From contig JARIAN010000030.1 in NCBI GenBank assembly GCA_029257865.1, positions 16,524 to 80,523 on the forward strand: a stretch of 64,000 nt of DNA, read 5' to 3'. The notes under the pieces were generated by a model. It was not told where the DNA came from. It saw nothing but the letters and a program-made list of their open reading frames with translations, and did not search any database. Both the position numbers and the translations under genes were made by a program. Every line of letters starts with the position of its first letter. Position 1 is the stretch's first letter. Shown piece after piece: positions 9,578 to 17,975 of the stretch. Origin of the DNA: Phocaeicola sp. GTDB lineage: Bacteria; Bacteroidota; Bacteroidia; Bacteroidales; Bacteroidaceae.

Positions 9578-10156
9578 ATGGATCGGACACATGTTATTGG
9601 GGAGAAAATAAAATCACTTCGTGAAACAAAGGAAATCAGTGTAGAGGAACTGTCGGCCCGTAGCGGATTGACCGTAGAGCAGATTACTCGTATTGAATCG
9701 AATATAGACATTCCTTCATTGGCACCGCTTATCAAGATTGCGCGTGTGTTGGGAGTTCGCCTGGGTACTTTCTTGGACGACCAAATGGATGAGGCTGCAC
9801 CGGTAGTTTGTCGCAAGGGAGATGCCGATGATACCATCGGTTTCTCAAACAATTCTTCTGATGCACGTCAGCATCTGCATTATCATGCTTTGTCGAAGAA
9901 CAAGACCGATCGTCATATGGACCCGTTCATCATCGATATCGATGCTGAAGGAGGGGCTCAGTATCAGCTTTCAGCGCATGAGGGAGAGGAGTTTATCATG
10001 GTTCTTCGTGGCAGGCTGGAAGTGAACTATGGCAAGTATGATTATGTTCTGAACGAAGGGGATACCATCTATTATGATTCTATCGTGCCGCACCATGTGC
10101 ATGCTGTGGAAGGTGAGTCGGCACAGATATTGGCAGTTATTTATACACCCATCTAA
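9578..10156 (+). CDS. XRE-family regulator with C-terminal cupin domain
   Basis: A 192-residue protein. Residues about 8-62 form a Cro/C1 helix-turn-helix ([20 protein letters not shown] then [13 protein letters not shown]). Residues about 115-190 form a cupin barrel, with [17 protein letters not shown] and the second cupin motif [19 protein letters not shown]. Such HTH-cupin proteins usually sense a small molecule and regulate a neighbouring catabolic or lipid gene. The gene is 11 bases upstream of an acyl-CoA synthetase on the same strand, so the two are almost certainly co-transcribed and an acyl compound is a plausible ligand; the ligand itself is inference. Confidence 0.9.
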   Translation: MDRTHVIGEKIKSLRETKEISVEELSARSGLTVEQITRIESNIDIPSLAPLIKIARVLGVRLGTFLDDQMDEAAPVVCRKGDADDTIGFSNNSSDARQHLHYHALSKNKTDRHMDPFIIDIDAEGGAQYQLSAHEGEEFIMVLRGRLEVNYGKYDYVLNEGDTIYYDSIVPHHVHAVEGESAQILAVIYTPI

Positions 10157-10167
10157 TTTATCGGAAT

Positions 10168-11820
10168 ATGATGAAATTATCAGAACGTACACTGGGAGAT
10201 TGGCTGGAGTATTGGGCGGAGCATACTCCCGATAAAGAATATATTGTTTATTCAGACCGTAACTTGAGGTTTACTTGGAACCAGTTTAACAAGCGGGTGG
10301 ACCGTATGGCAAAAGGACTTCTGGCTATTGGAGTAACTCATGGTACTCATGTGGGGATATGGGCTGGTAACGTGCCCGACTGGCTTACCTTTCTTTATGC
10401 TTGTGCTAAAATCGGGGCGGTTGCTGTTACGGTGAATACAAACTATAAGCAGGCGGAACTGGAGTATTTGTGCCAAAATTCAGATATGCATACGTTGTGT
10501 ATCGTGGATACGGAGAAAGACAATAATTTTGTTGACATGACTTATAAGATGCTGCCCGAACTGCGTACTTCAGAGAGAGGATACTTGAAAAGCAAGCGTT
10601 TCCCATGTATGAAGAACGTGATTTATATCGGTCAGGAGAAGCATCGTGGTATGTATAATACAGCAGAGATATTGCTTTTGGGAAGCAATGTGGATGATAC
10701 GGATTTTCTGGATGCCAAGAAGAGGGTGAATTGTCATGACACGGTGAATATGCAGTACACATCGGGAACTACGGGATTTCCGAAGGGAGTGATGCTTACT
10801 CATTATAATATAACCAACAACGGATTTCTTACCGGAGAGCACATGAAATTTACTTCAGAAGATAAGTTGTGTGTCTGTGTTCCTCTGTTTCATTGCTTTG
10901 GAATTGTATTGGCTACGATGAACTGCTTGACACACGGATGTACGCAGGTGATGGTGGAGCGTTTCGACCCTCTGTTGGTATTGGCATCGGTTCATAAGGA
11001 GCGCTGCACGGCACTTTATGGAGTGCCTACCATGTTTATAGCCGAACTGCATCATCCGATGTTTGATATGTTTGACATGTCTAGTTTGCGTACGGGCATC
11101 ATGGCTGGAGCTCTTTGTCCGGTGGAACTGATGAAGCAGGTGGAGGAGAAGATGTTTATGAAGGTGACCAGTGTATATGGTCTTACAGAAGCGTCGCCAG
11201 GCATGACGCACACACGCTTGGATGACCCGGAAGAAGTGCGTTATACTACCGTAGGCCGTGATTTCGAATTTACGGAAGTAAGGGTGATTGATCCCGAAAC
11301 CGGAGAGGAATGTCCGGCAGGCGTGCAAGGGGAGATGTGCAACCGTGGGTATAACACGATGAAAGGGTACTATAAGAACCCGGAAGCTACTGCCGAAGTG
11401 ATTGATGCAGACGGTTTCCTTCATTCGGGTGATTTGGGTGTCAAAGACGAGCAAGGCAACTATCGTATCACCGGGCGCATCAAGGACATGATTATTCGTG
11501 GAGGAGAGAATATCTATCCACGGGAGATTGAGGAGTTCTTGTATCAGATGCCGGGTATTAAGGATGTACAGGTGGCTGGTATCCCATCAAAGAAGTATGG
11601 AGAGGCGGTGGGGGCTTTTATCATGTTGCACGAAGGTGTTTGCATGAGTGATTTTGATGTGCGTGACTTTTGTCAGGGAAAGATTGCCCGCTATAAGATT
11701 CCTAAATACATTTTCTTTGTCAAGGACTTCCCGATGACGGGTAGCGGAAAGATTCAGAAGTTCAAGCTCAAGGATTTGGGAGTGGAACTTTGTCGTCAGA
11801 ATGGAATAGAAATTATATAA
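10168..11820 (+). CDS. AMP-dependent acyl-CoA synthetase
   Basis: A 550-residue member of the ANL adenylating family, which activates a carboxylic acid with ATP and joins it to coenzyme A. The phosphate-binding loop [18 protein letters not shown], the YGLTEASPG motif, the [19 protein letters not shown] hinge with [19 protein letters not shown], and the C-terminal lysine in [15 protein letters not shown] are all visible. Length and motif order fit medium- or long-chain fatty acyl-CoA ligases, but the substrate cannot be read from the sequence. The start may be the first or the second of two adjacent ATG codons. It follows the HTH-cupin regulator by 11 bases. Confidence 0.92.
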   Translation: MMKLSERTLGDWLEYWAEHTPDKEYIVYSDRNLRFTWNQFNKRVDRMAKGLLAIGVTHGTHVGIWAGNVPDWLTFLYACAKIGAVAVTVNTNYKQAELEYLCQNSDMHTLCIVDTEKDNNFVDMTYKMLPELRTSERGYLKSKRFPCMKNVIYIGQEKHRGMYNTAEILLLGSNVDDTDFLDAKKRVNCHDTVNMQYTSGTTGFPKGVMLTHYNITNNGFLTGEHMKFTSEDKLCVCVPLFHCFGIVLATMNCLTHGCTQVMVERFDPLLVLASVHKERCTALYGVPTMFIAELHHPMFDMFDMSSLRTGIMAGALCPVELMKQVEEKMFMKVTSVYGLTEASPGMTHTRLDDPEEVRYTTVGRDFEFTEVRVIDPETGEECPAGVQGEMCNRGYNTMKGYYKNPEATAEVIDADGFLHSGDLGVKDEQGNYRITGRIKDMIIRGGENIYPREIEEFLYQMPGIKDVQVAGIPSKKYGEAVGAFIMLHEGVCMSDFDVRDFCQGKIARYKIPKYIFFVKDFPMTGSGKIQKFKLKDLGVELCRQNGIEII

Positions 11821-11828
11821 AAACGGTT

Positions 11829-11862
11829 GGCGGAGTTTAATTGGCGCAAATTGAACTTCGCC
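11829..11862. other. Stem-loop just after the acyl-CoA synthetase; rest of the 416-base gap is empty
   Basis: GGCGGAGTTTAATT at 11829-11842 pairs with AATTGAACTTCGCC at 11849-11862 (14 pairs, two of them G-U) around a six-base loop, starting nine bases after the stop. There is no T tract on either strand, so it may be a 3' stabilising structure or a weak terminator. In the remaining sequence up to 12237 I found no convincing ORF or TAnnTTTG element. Confidence 0.55.
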
Positions 11863-12237
11863 GGTGGGCAACAACTTATAAATATTCAGATGCGGTGTAG
11901 TAAAAGTCAGTTTGTCCGTGGAGATACCATATTTTGTGGCGGCGGAAAATTGAGTTATCGTCAGCGTTTCATGAACTATAGGTTGTAATTCCCATTTTTG
12001 ACTTTATGTAAAGTTATAGAATAAGTTGGATATGATATTTCGTGGTGTAAGGAGAACTTTTAGCTTGCGGAAATTACGACTTAAATTCTGCCGGCATGTC
12101 AAAAAAAGGTGGGCAAGTAGTTGTCTGCTTGAAATAAAAGCAATAAATTCACATTCATTTTTAGAGTTTGAATAACCAGAGGTCTAGGGGTTATACAATG
12201 GGTATTGCTTCCGGACATGTAAATTGAATGTTTTATT

Positions 12238-14439
12238 ATGAATTTAGCACATCTTTTGGGAGTGTCACTTTGTGTAGTGGGAGTATCTGCATGTTTGGAT
12301 GCTTCGGCACAGGTCGATTTGGTAAAAAACGGGAAAACAACATCGCGAATTGTCTTGCAGGACAATTCTAAAGAGAGTAGAGTTGCTGCTGATATCTTGC
12401 AGCAGTTCATCGGAAAGATTTCGGACGTATCACTTCCTTTCACTGAAGGAAAAAAGGTTCGCAAGGGAGATATTCTGATTGGGGGGAAAGCTCCCGAAGG
12501 AGTTACTGAAGACGGTTTCCACTTGTCTACTGCAGATGGAATATTGAAGATTTCGGGAGATGGCAATGGAGTGGTCTATGGAGTGGTTTCGTTGCTGGAG
12601 GACTATTGTGGAGTTGATTACTGGGGGGAGAAAGAGTATTCGGTTAAACGTGCATCCAATTTGTTTTTGCCTTTGATTGAAAAGACCGACAACCCGGCTT
12701 TCCGCTATCGTCAGACTCAATGTTATGCAATGCGCAGCGATACGTTATATAAATGGTGGAACAGGCTGGAAGAGCCCAAGGAGGCTTTTGCTGCAGGATA
12801 TTGGGTGCATACTTTCGACAAGCTGCTCCCTTCTGCGGTATATGGCGAGAAGCATCCTGAATATTATTCTTACTTCAAAGGCAAACGTCATCCGGGAAAA
12901 GCCAGCCAGTGGTGTTTGACTAATCCTGAAGTCTTTGAGATTGTTTCCCAGCGTATAGATTCTATCTTTAAGGCGAACCCCGACCAGAAGTTGATTTGCG
13001 TGAGTCAGAATGACGGGAACTATACCAACTGCACTTGTCCGGAGTGTAAGAAGATAGATGAGGAGGAAGGGGCACTCTCCGGTTCTGTTATCCATTTTCT
13101 GAACAAGTTGGCCGACCGTTTTCCCGACAAGGAGTTTGCTACATTGGCTTACCTTTATACCATGAATCCTCCTAAAAAGGTGAAGCCTCACCCCAATGTG
13201 GTGGTGATGCTTTGTGATATTGACTGCGAACGTGAAGTGTCGTTGGTGGAGAATGCCAGCGGTCAGTATTTCATGAAAGCATTGAAAGGGTGGGCTGATA
13301 TTACCGACAATATTTTTGTGTGGGACTATGGAATCAACTTTGATGGTATGATGTCGCCTTTCCCAAACTTTCATATCTTGAAAGATAATATCAAGTTATT
13401 CCGCGACCATCATGTCAAGATGCACTTCTCGCAGATAGGTGGCAGCTATGGCGGTGACTTCCCCGAGCTGAGAGCATATCTTGTATCCAAACTGATGTGG
13501 AATCCGGATGCAGATGTAGATGCCTTGATGAAACATTTTCTCAACGGTTACTACGGTGCTGCCGGTTCTTATATCTATCAATATATCAAGGTGATGGAAG
13601 GAGCTTTGCTGGGTAGTGGTCATCGTTTGTGGATTTATGATTCTCCTGTATCTCATAAACAAGGAATGCTTCGTCCACAGTTGATGCGTCGTTATGCTCA
13701 GTTGTTTGACGCTGCGGAAAAATCAGTGGCCAATGATACCTTGTTGCTGGAACGGGTAAGACGGGCACGCTTGCCTCTGTTGTATTCCGAACTGGAAATA
13801 TTGCGTACCGAATCGAAGAAAGATTTCAAGGAAGTGGCACGTAAGTTGGATTATTTTGAGCAGGAAGCGGAGCTTTTTCATAATCCTGTATTGAATGAAC
13901 GTCAGAATTATTCGCTGGACTATTGTAAATTATATCGTGAGCGTTATATGCCTAGAGAGGTGAACAACCTGGCTCTTGGCGCTAAGGTAAACTATCTGAT
14001 AGAACCTACCGGAAGATATGCCGAAACAGGCAAGACAGCTTTGACCGACGGACTTTTCGGTGGCTCTAGCTTTGTGGAAAGCTGGGTAGGCTGGGAAGGA
14101 AAGGATGGAAGCTTTGTCGTCGATTTGGGAGAAGAGAAAGATATTCATCAAGTGTCTGCCGATTTCCTTCATCAGATAGGGCAATGGATTTTGTTTCCGC
14201 TAAGTGTTTCTTACAGTTATTCCACCGATGGATTGAATTATCAGCATTGGGAGACCATTGATATGCCTGAAGAGCGTGCCATACAGGTGCTTTTCCGTGA
14301 GGTGAAGGCTAAGTCGGATGTGCCGTTGAAGGCTCGCTATATCAAGGTGGATGTAACGGGTACTAAAGTTTGTCCTCATTGGCATTATGGAGTAGGACAT
14401 CCGTCTTGGTTCTTTGTAGATGAAATTACGGTAGAATGA
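12238..14439 (+). CDS. Secreted DUF4838 protein with C-terminal discoidin-like domain
   Basis: A 733-residue exported protein. After a signal peptide (ending around DASAQ) comes an N-terminal domain (about 25-140) of the type that precedes alpha-glucuronidases and GH20 enzymes (VVYGVVSLLEDYCGVDYWG). The central part is DUF4838, recognisable from the block VSQNDGNYTNCTCPECKK with clustered cysteines and SGSVIHFLNKLADRFPDKEF. The final ~130 residues (NLALGAKV, ALTDGLFGG, FVVDLGEEKDIHQVSADF, ARYIKVDVTG) are an F5/8 type C carbohydrate-binding module. The build suggests a glycan hydrolase or binding protein, but DUF4838 has no assigned reaction that I can name. It is a single-gene unit ending in a strong terminator. 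Confidence 0.8.
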   Translation: MNLAHLLGVSLCVVGVSACLDASAQVDLVKNGKTTSRIVLQDNSKESRVAADILQQFIGKISDVSLPFTEGKKVRKGDILIGGKAPEGVTEDGFHLSTADGILKISGDGNGVVYGVVSLLEDYCGVDYWGEKEYSVKRASNLFLPLIEKTDNPAFRYRQTQCYAMRSDTLYKWWNRLEEPKEAFAAGYWVHTFDKLLPSAVYGEKHPEYYSYFKGKRHPGKASQWCLTNPEVFEIVSQRIDSIFKANPDQKLICVSQNDGNYTNCTCPECKKIDEEEGALSGSVIHFLNKLADRFPDKEFATLAYLYTMNPPKKVKPHPNVVVMLCDIDCEREVSLVENASGQYFMKALKGWADITDNIFVWDYGINFDGMMSPFPNFHILKDNIKLFRDHHVKMHFSQIGGSYGGDFPELRAYLVSKLMWNPDADVDALMKHFLNGYYGAAGSYIYQYIKVMEGALLGSGHRLWIYDSPVSHKQGMLRPQLMRRYAQLFDAAEKSVANDTLLLERVRRARLPLLYSELEILRTESKKDFKEVARKLDYFEQEAELFHNPVLNERQNYSLDYCKLYRERYMPREVNNLALGAKVNYLIEPTGRYAETGKTALTDGLFGGSSFVESWVGWEGKDGSFVVDLGEEKDIHQVSADFLHQIGQWILFPLSVSYSYSTDGLNYQHWETIDMPEERAIQVLFREVKAKSDVPLKARYIKVDVTGTKVCPHWHYGVGHPSWFFVDEITVE

Positions 14440-14461
14440 GTTGATATAACAGAAGAACAAG

Positions 14462-14518
14462 CCTCATAAAAAAGGTCCTTGTCGCAGGTAAGTTGCGGCA
14501 AGGACCTTTTTTATGAGG
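14462..14518. terminator. Bidirectional terminator between convergent genes
   Basis: A 25-pair stem (14462-14486 with 14494-14518, a single G-U pair) around the loop GGTAAGT. Runs of six A and six T flank the GC-rich part GGTCCTTG, so it works for both the DUF4838 gene (+) and the TPR gene (-). Confidence 0.92.
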
Positions 14519-14549
14519 ATATTTGTAGCCAAGAGTCAGTTATCTGAGC

Positions 14550-15503
14550 CTAATAGATACCCGAATTGTTCTGAGTGAGTTCCTGATTGTCGTAATGGCC
14601 ACTGATAAGTTTTTCGTTTTCAGGGTTCAGTTCGATGGCTTTTTTCATGTCTTCCAGTGATTTCTCTTTCTCTCCCTTTGCCAGATAGACCTTACCTCTA
14701 GCTTGATAGAGGTTGGCCTGCTGTGGCATCAGTTCTACAGCCTCGGTGAGTAATGCTTCTGCTTGGTCTGTTTGTTTCTGCTCCAATAATACTTCCCCTT
14801 TCAGCAGATAAGCTTTTTCGTTGAATGGGTTAACCTCCATTACTAGGTCCAGGCAAGAGTATGCTTTTTCCAGTTGGCCGGTTGCAATCATGATTTTAGC
14901 CTTTAAGAGGAAGGCGTCTTCTTCATTATCAGAGATAGACAATACCTTTTCTATATCTTCCAGCGCATCTTTAGCTTGTCTCATACTCCATAAGACCTCC
15001 GCTCTTAGCAGATATGCCTCCCAATAGTCTTCTTTTTTTACTGTTGCTTTAGTGAGCATCACAATGGCTTGAAGTTCATCGTGTAAAGCATGTGCTGCTT
15101 TTCCTGCCAGGTAGTAGGCCGGAGCATACGCTTCATTTTGTTTGATGGCTTGTTGGCAGGCATCTTGCATCGCATTGAAATCATGGAGTGAATTACAAAT
15201 AGAAGCCAGCATCAGTAGAACTTCAATATTGTCGGGAGTGAGAGCAGAAAGTCTTTGGAGTTGCAGGCGGGCTTTATTCAGTTCTCCATTTTCGGCATAA
15301 CTGCTGGCCAACAGTTGCATGACTTCCGGTTCTTCCTTGATTTCCAGTGCTTGCTCGAAGCATTTGATGGCATAAGGTAGCTGACGGATATTGCGTGCCC
15401 GCATGCCATCGTATTTCAAAATTTCAAAATTTTTCTTTTCCTGTTTGTCTTGTTGATTTTCGGCTGTCTTGCTTCCGCCGAATAAAGATGATAATAAACC
15501 CAT
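14550..15503 (-). CDS. Tetratricopeptide repeat protein
   Basis: A 317-residue protein made largely of 34-residue TPR units from about residue 30 onwards; typical repeat helices are YAIKCFEQALEIKEEPEVM, AYYLAGKAAHALHDELQAI and LYQARGKVYLAKGEKEKSLE. TPRs form a superhelical scaffold for protein-protein contacts. The N terminus (MGLLSSLFGGSKTAEN) has no convincing signal peptide and is followed by a charged stretch, so the protein is probably cytoplasmic. It is a single-gene unit, divergent from the TapB-like gene. The partner is unknown. Confidence 0.85.
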   Translation of the reverse strand: MGLLSSLFGGSKTAENQQDKQEKKNFEILKYDGMRARNIRQLPYAIKCFEQALEIKEEPEVMQLLASSYAENGELNKARLQLQRLSALTPDNIEVLLMLASICNSLHDFNAMQDACQQAIKQNEAYAPAYYLAGKAAHALHDELQAIVMLTKATVKKEDYWEAYLLRAEVLWSMRQAKDALEDIEKVLSISDNEEDAFLLKAKIMIATGQLEKAYSCLDLVMEVNPFNEKAYLLKGEVLLEQKQTDQAEALLTEAVELMPQQANLYQARGKVYLAKGEKEKSLEDMKKAIELNPENEKLISGHYDNQELTQNNSGIY

Positions 15504-15535
15504 GATATAATTAAACTATAAACAGTTAACACAAT

Positions 15536-15544
15536 GCAAAGATA
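15536..15544 (-). promoter_or_regulatory. Promoter -7 element for the TPR gene
   Basis: Minus-strand TATCTTTGC matches TAnnTTTG plus C, 33 bases before the start codon. Confidence 0.65.
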
Positions 15545-15587
15545 TTAGAAAAAGCGTTTTAAAACGTATTTGCTAAAAAGAAATTTG

Positions 15588-15596
15588 TATGTTTGC
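15588..15596 (+). promoter_or_regulatory. Promoter -7 element for the TapB-like gene
   Basis: TATGTTTGC matches TAnnTTTG plus C, 43 bases before the ATG at 15639. It is divergent from, and about 45 bases away from, the TPR gene promoter. Confidence 0.65.
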
Positions 15597-15638
15597 GCAA
15601 GAAATAAAAAATATAGAACGATTAAGATAAATAGAAAG

Positions 15639-16343
15639 ATGAAAAAAGTTTTTACTTTACTGGCTGCTTTATTGATAGGCAATAGTATTAAAGCGCAATA
15701 CTTTTGTACAGAGAATAAGACTGAGTTGCAGTATGTGAATTATGATGAGGCTGGACAAAGTACGTCTAGTGAAACTATGACCGTGTTAAATGGGAAGACT
15801 GATGGTAAAGGGTCGAAAGCTCAGTATTTGACCAAGATTGTAACGAATAAAACAAAGAACAACACTTCATATACGTTGTATAATTGGAGTTATGATGGTG
15901 AGCAGACTATCTGCCAAGAAGATTTAGTTTATGGTCCGTATATCAAGTCGGATTCAGACCCTTCCAAATACAGTTTGCAGGTTCGTAAAGAATTTGCGGA
16001 GGATTTGAAATACAAAGGAGACAATACCTTTATGATAGGAGATGACGCTCAAGCAGGTGAGTCGATACCCAACCGTTCTTATTCTTTGATTACCAATATG
16101 CTGAAGCACGATGTGCAGATTTCGGGTGCTTCTTATATGGGGTATGAAAAAGTGAGTACTACTGCCGGAAAGTTCGATTGTATTAAGATATCTTATTTGC
16201 AGCGTACTAAGATTGTGTTGAAATCGGAAACACTCCGTGTTACAGAATGGTATGCAAAAGGGATAGGCTTGGTAAAATTAGAAACTTATAATACGAAAGG
16301 TGAGCCGCACAGCAAGAAGCTGTTGGTGAAAATTATCCGATAA
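15639..16343 (+). CDS. Exported TapB/DUF3108-like protein
   Basis: A 234-residue protein with the signal peptide MKKVFTLLAALLIGNSIKAQ. The frame is open further upstream, but that extension overlaps the promoter, so the ATG at 15639 was taken. The C-terminal half has the pattern seen in the DUF3108/TapB group, a beta-rich periplasmic fold: VSTTAGKFDCIKISYL, then TEWYAKGIGLVKLETYNTKG. The function of this group in Bacteroides is unknown to me. It is a single-gene unit facing the C-S lyase gene, with a shared terminator between them. Confidence 0.7.
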   Translation: MKKVFTLLAALLIGNSIKAQYFCTENKTELQYVNYDEAGQSTSSETMTVLNGKTDGKGSKAQYLTKIVTNKTKNNTSYTLYNWSYDGEQTICQEDLVYGPYIKSDSDPSKYSLQVRKEFAEDLKYKGDNTFMIGDDAQAGESIPNRSYSLITNMLKHDVQISGASYMGYEKVSTTAGKFDCIKISYLQRTKIVLKSETLRVTEWYAKGIGLVKLETYNTKGEPHSKKLLVKIIR

Positions 16344-16353
16344 AGATAGAGTG

Positions 16354-16403
16354 AAAACAGGTCTTCCACCTCATTTCCGCAATGGGTGAAAGACCTGTTT
16401 TTT
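16354..16403. terminator. Bidirectional terminator
   Basis: AAAACAGGTCTT at 16354-16365 pairs with AAGACCTGTTTT at 16390-16401, and the neighbouring CACC/GGTG can add pairs. T tracts are present on both strands. It serves the TapB-like gene and the C-S lyase gene, whose stop codon touches its right edge. Confidence 0.85.
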
Positions 16404-17571
16404 ATAGAGTATGGTAAGCGTCTTCAAGTTGTCTGAGTGCTTTGTCCAAGATACTGCGCGGGCAGGCAATGTTCATACGCATAAATCCGACACCTTCTTT
16501 GCCGAATGTTTCTCCATCATTGAGTGCCAGTCCGGCTTTGTCGGCAAAGAAACGGTTGAGCTCCTTTTGGTTGAGGCCAAGCGCACGGCAGTCTAGCCAG
16601 ATGAGGAAAGAGGCATTAGGAACAATCGGTTTAATTTTAGGCATTGCAGTACGGAGGCGTTCTAGGGTATGCTCTATGTTTGCCTTTACATAGGCCAGGC
16701 ACTCGTCTAGCCATTCATTTCCATGGGTATAGGCTGCTTCTACAGCAGGATAGGCAAAAACATGACCGGCTCCCAATTCCGAACTTTCTATATAGTCAAC
16801 CAATACTTTTCTGATGTTTTCGTTGAATGTGATGGCATGAGAAGCAGCTACTCCCGGCATATTGAAAGTTTTGCTTGGAGCCATAAAAGTAACCGAATTG
16901 TATTTGGCCTTGTCGGAAACTATGGCGAAAGGAAGATGTTGGTGAGGAGAGAGGGTCAGGTCTGCATGTATTTCGTCCGACAAAACCAATACATTATTTT
17001 TTGCACACAGGTTGGCTACTCGTTCAAGTTCTTCATTACTCCATACTATTCCACCCGGATTGTGGGGATTGCACAGAATCAGCATCTTGACATCTTTCAG
17101 CTTTTCTTCCATGCATGCGAAGTTCATGCGATAACTGCCGTTTTCCAAAACAAGCGGACAAGTGACCAGTGTACGTCCGTTGCGGGTGACTAACCATGAG
17201 AAAGGAGGATATACCGGTGTCATAATCATGATTTTGTCTCCCGGCTGAGTGAAAGCATGAATGGCTATTCCCAGTCCGGCCACGATGCCCGGGACATACG
17301 TCAGTTGCTCTTTGGTAACCTCCATGTGATGGCGTGTTTTAATCCAGTGGATGATGCTGTTGAAATAGCTGTCCGGCTTGGTGGTATATCCCAAGATAGG
17401 GTGTTCACATCTTTGTTTTACGGCATTCAAGATAAAGTTGGGAGTTGCAAAATCCATATCTGCTACCCACATAGGTATCAGGTCGGTGCGTCCCCATATC
17501 TTTTTCATTTCTTCAATCTTGACGGCACTGCTTTGTGTGCGGTCTATTACTTCGTCAAAATTATAATTCAT
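16402..17571 (-). CDS. PatB/MalY-type pyridoxal phosphate C-S lyase
   Basis: A 389-residue fold-type I PLP enzyme of the PatB/MalY group, which cleaves C-S bonds in cystathionine or cysteine conjugates and is usually listed as a putative cystathionine beta-lyase. Typical are IPMWVADMDFATPNFI near the start, ILCNPHNPGGIVWSNEEL, VLSDEIHADLTL, and the PLP lysine in TFMAPSKTFNMPGVAASHAI. The upstream frame extension to 17730 was rejected because it runs over the promoter; the ATG at 17571 gives the usual MNYNFDEVIDR start. It is divergent from the aromatic operon. Aminotransferase activity cannot be excluded. Confidence 0.88.
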   Translation of the reverse strand: MNYNFDEVIDRTQSSAVKIEEMKKIWGRTDLIPMWVADMDFATPNFILNAVKQRCEHPILGYTTKPDSYFNSIIHWIKTRHHMEVTKEQLTYVPGIVAGLGIAIHAFTQPGDKIMIMTPVYPPFSWLVTRNGRTLVTCPLVLENGSYRMNFACMEEKLKDVKMLILCNPHNPGGIVWSNEELERVANLCAKNNVLVLSDEIHADLTLSPHQHLPFAIVSDKAKYNSVTFMAPSKTFNMPGVAASHAITFNENIRKVLVDYIESSELGAGHVFAYPAVEAAYTHGNEWLDECLAYVKANIEHTLERLRTAMPKIKPIVPNASFLIWLDCRALGLNQKELNRFFADKAGLALNDGETFGKEGVGFMRMNIACPRSILDKALRQLEDAYHTL

Positions 17572-17689
17572 TTGTCTGTTTGTTAAAAATATATTGGTTC
17601 GATAATCAATTAGTTCTTTTATAAAGCGAATGGCAAGAATATCGTAGATGTATTTATCTTTTGTGCAGGAATACCCTTGTTTATCCGTA

Positions 17690-17697
17690 CAAATGTA
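17690..17697 (-). promoter_or_regulatory. Promoter -7 element for the C-S lyase gene
   Basis: Minus-strand TACATTTG matches TAnnTTTG. It implies a 5' untranslated region of about 110 bases before the ATG at 17571, in which I see no obvious riboswitch. Confidence 0.55.
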
Positions 17698-17749
17698 GGT
17701 GAAATCTCCTTTTTTTAGAAATATCTGCAAAAAAAAGTTCGTTAAATTC

Positions 17750-17779
17750 TTGTTTTATCAAGAAATATATTACTTTTGC
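17750..17779 (+). promoter_or_regulatory. Promoter of the pheA attenuator and operon
   Basis: TTG at 17750-17752 and TACTTTTGC at 17771-17779 are separated by 18 bases, close to the 19-21 usual for Bacteroidetes -33/-7 promoters. Transcription would start near 17785, about 20 bases before the leader peptide ATG. Confidence 0.75.
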
Positions 17780-17805
17780 TCCCGTTAAACTGACAAAATA
17801 ATAGG

Positions 17806-17895
17806 ATGGTACATACATTTGCAACATATTACTTCTTCTTCTTTTATTACTTTTACTTTAGCAATGAAGTGAAGCGGGAGTTTGCATATATATAG
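17806..17895 (+). CDS. Phe/Tyr-rich leader peptide of the aromatic operon
   Basis: A 29-codon frame, ATG at 17806 to TAG at 17893-17895. It reads MVHT then FATYYFFFFYYFYFS, with eight Phe and six Tyr codons in total; twelve of the fifteen residues from position 4 to 18 are Phe or Tyr. This is what is expected of a ribosome-stalling attenuation leader that senses charged tRNA-Phe and tRNA-Tyr. Its last third (NEVKREFAYI) covers the antiterminator strand at 17870-17879, so a ribosome reaching the stop would hide it. The gene directly downstream is pheA, and the operon also contains tyrA. The peptide itself probably has no function after translation. Confidence 0.9.
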   Translation: MVHTFATYYFFFFYYFYFSNEVKREFAYI

Positions 17896-17936
17896 TAAAG
17901 AAAAATATAAAACATGATATTTAAAATCCCGCTTCA
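17870..17936 (+). promoter_or_regulatory. Antiterminator of the phe/tyr attenuator
   Basis: TGAAGCGGGA at 17870-17879, inside the leader coding region, is perfectly complementary (10 of 10) to TCCCGCTTCA at 17927-17936, which is the left arm of the terminator. The two structures exclude each other. Stalling at Phe codons 10-13 (17833-17844) leaves the upstream strand free to pair. Confidence 0.85.
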
Positions 17937-17953
17937 AGGTTGAGGCGGGATTT
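17924..17953 (+). terminator. Attenuator terminator before pheA
   Basis: Thirteen pairs, 17924-17936 with 17941-17953 (one G-U), a four-base loop AGGT, and a TTTTTTATTTT tail. It ends 22 bases before the pheA start, so it acts as a regulated stop rather than the end of an upstream gene. Confidence 0.92.
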
Positions 17954-17975
17954 TTTATTTTAAGGAAACAGAACC

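Noticed and set aside
11821-12237. Small RNA or riboswitch upstream of the DUF4838 gene
   Set aside because: Apart from the stem-loop right after the acyl-CoA synthetase stop, no convincing promoter, terminator or ordered structure was found.
17572-17690. Riboswitch in the leader of the C-S lyase gene (SAM or similar)
   Set aside because: The roughly 110-base leader is AT-rich and shows no stable multi-arm structure or terminator.
17779-17786. CTCCCG as arm 1 of a classical four-arm attenuator pairing with CGGGAG at 17875-17880
   Set aside because: It coincides with the predicted transcription start and lies before the leader ATG, so it is probably not in the transcript or not coverable by a ribosome; three arms explain the switch.
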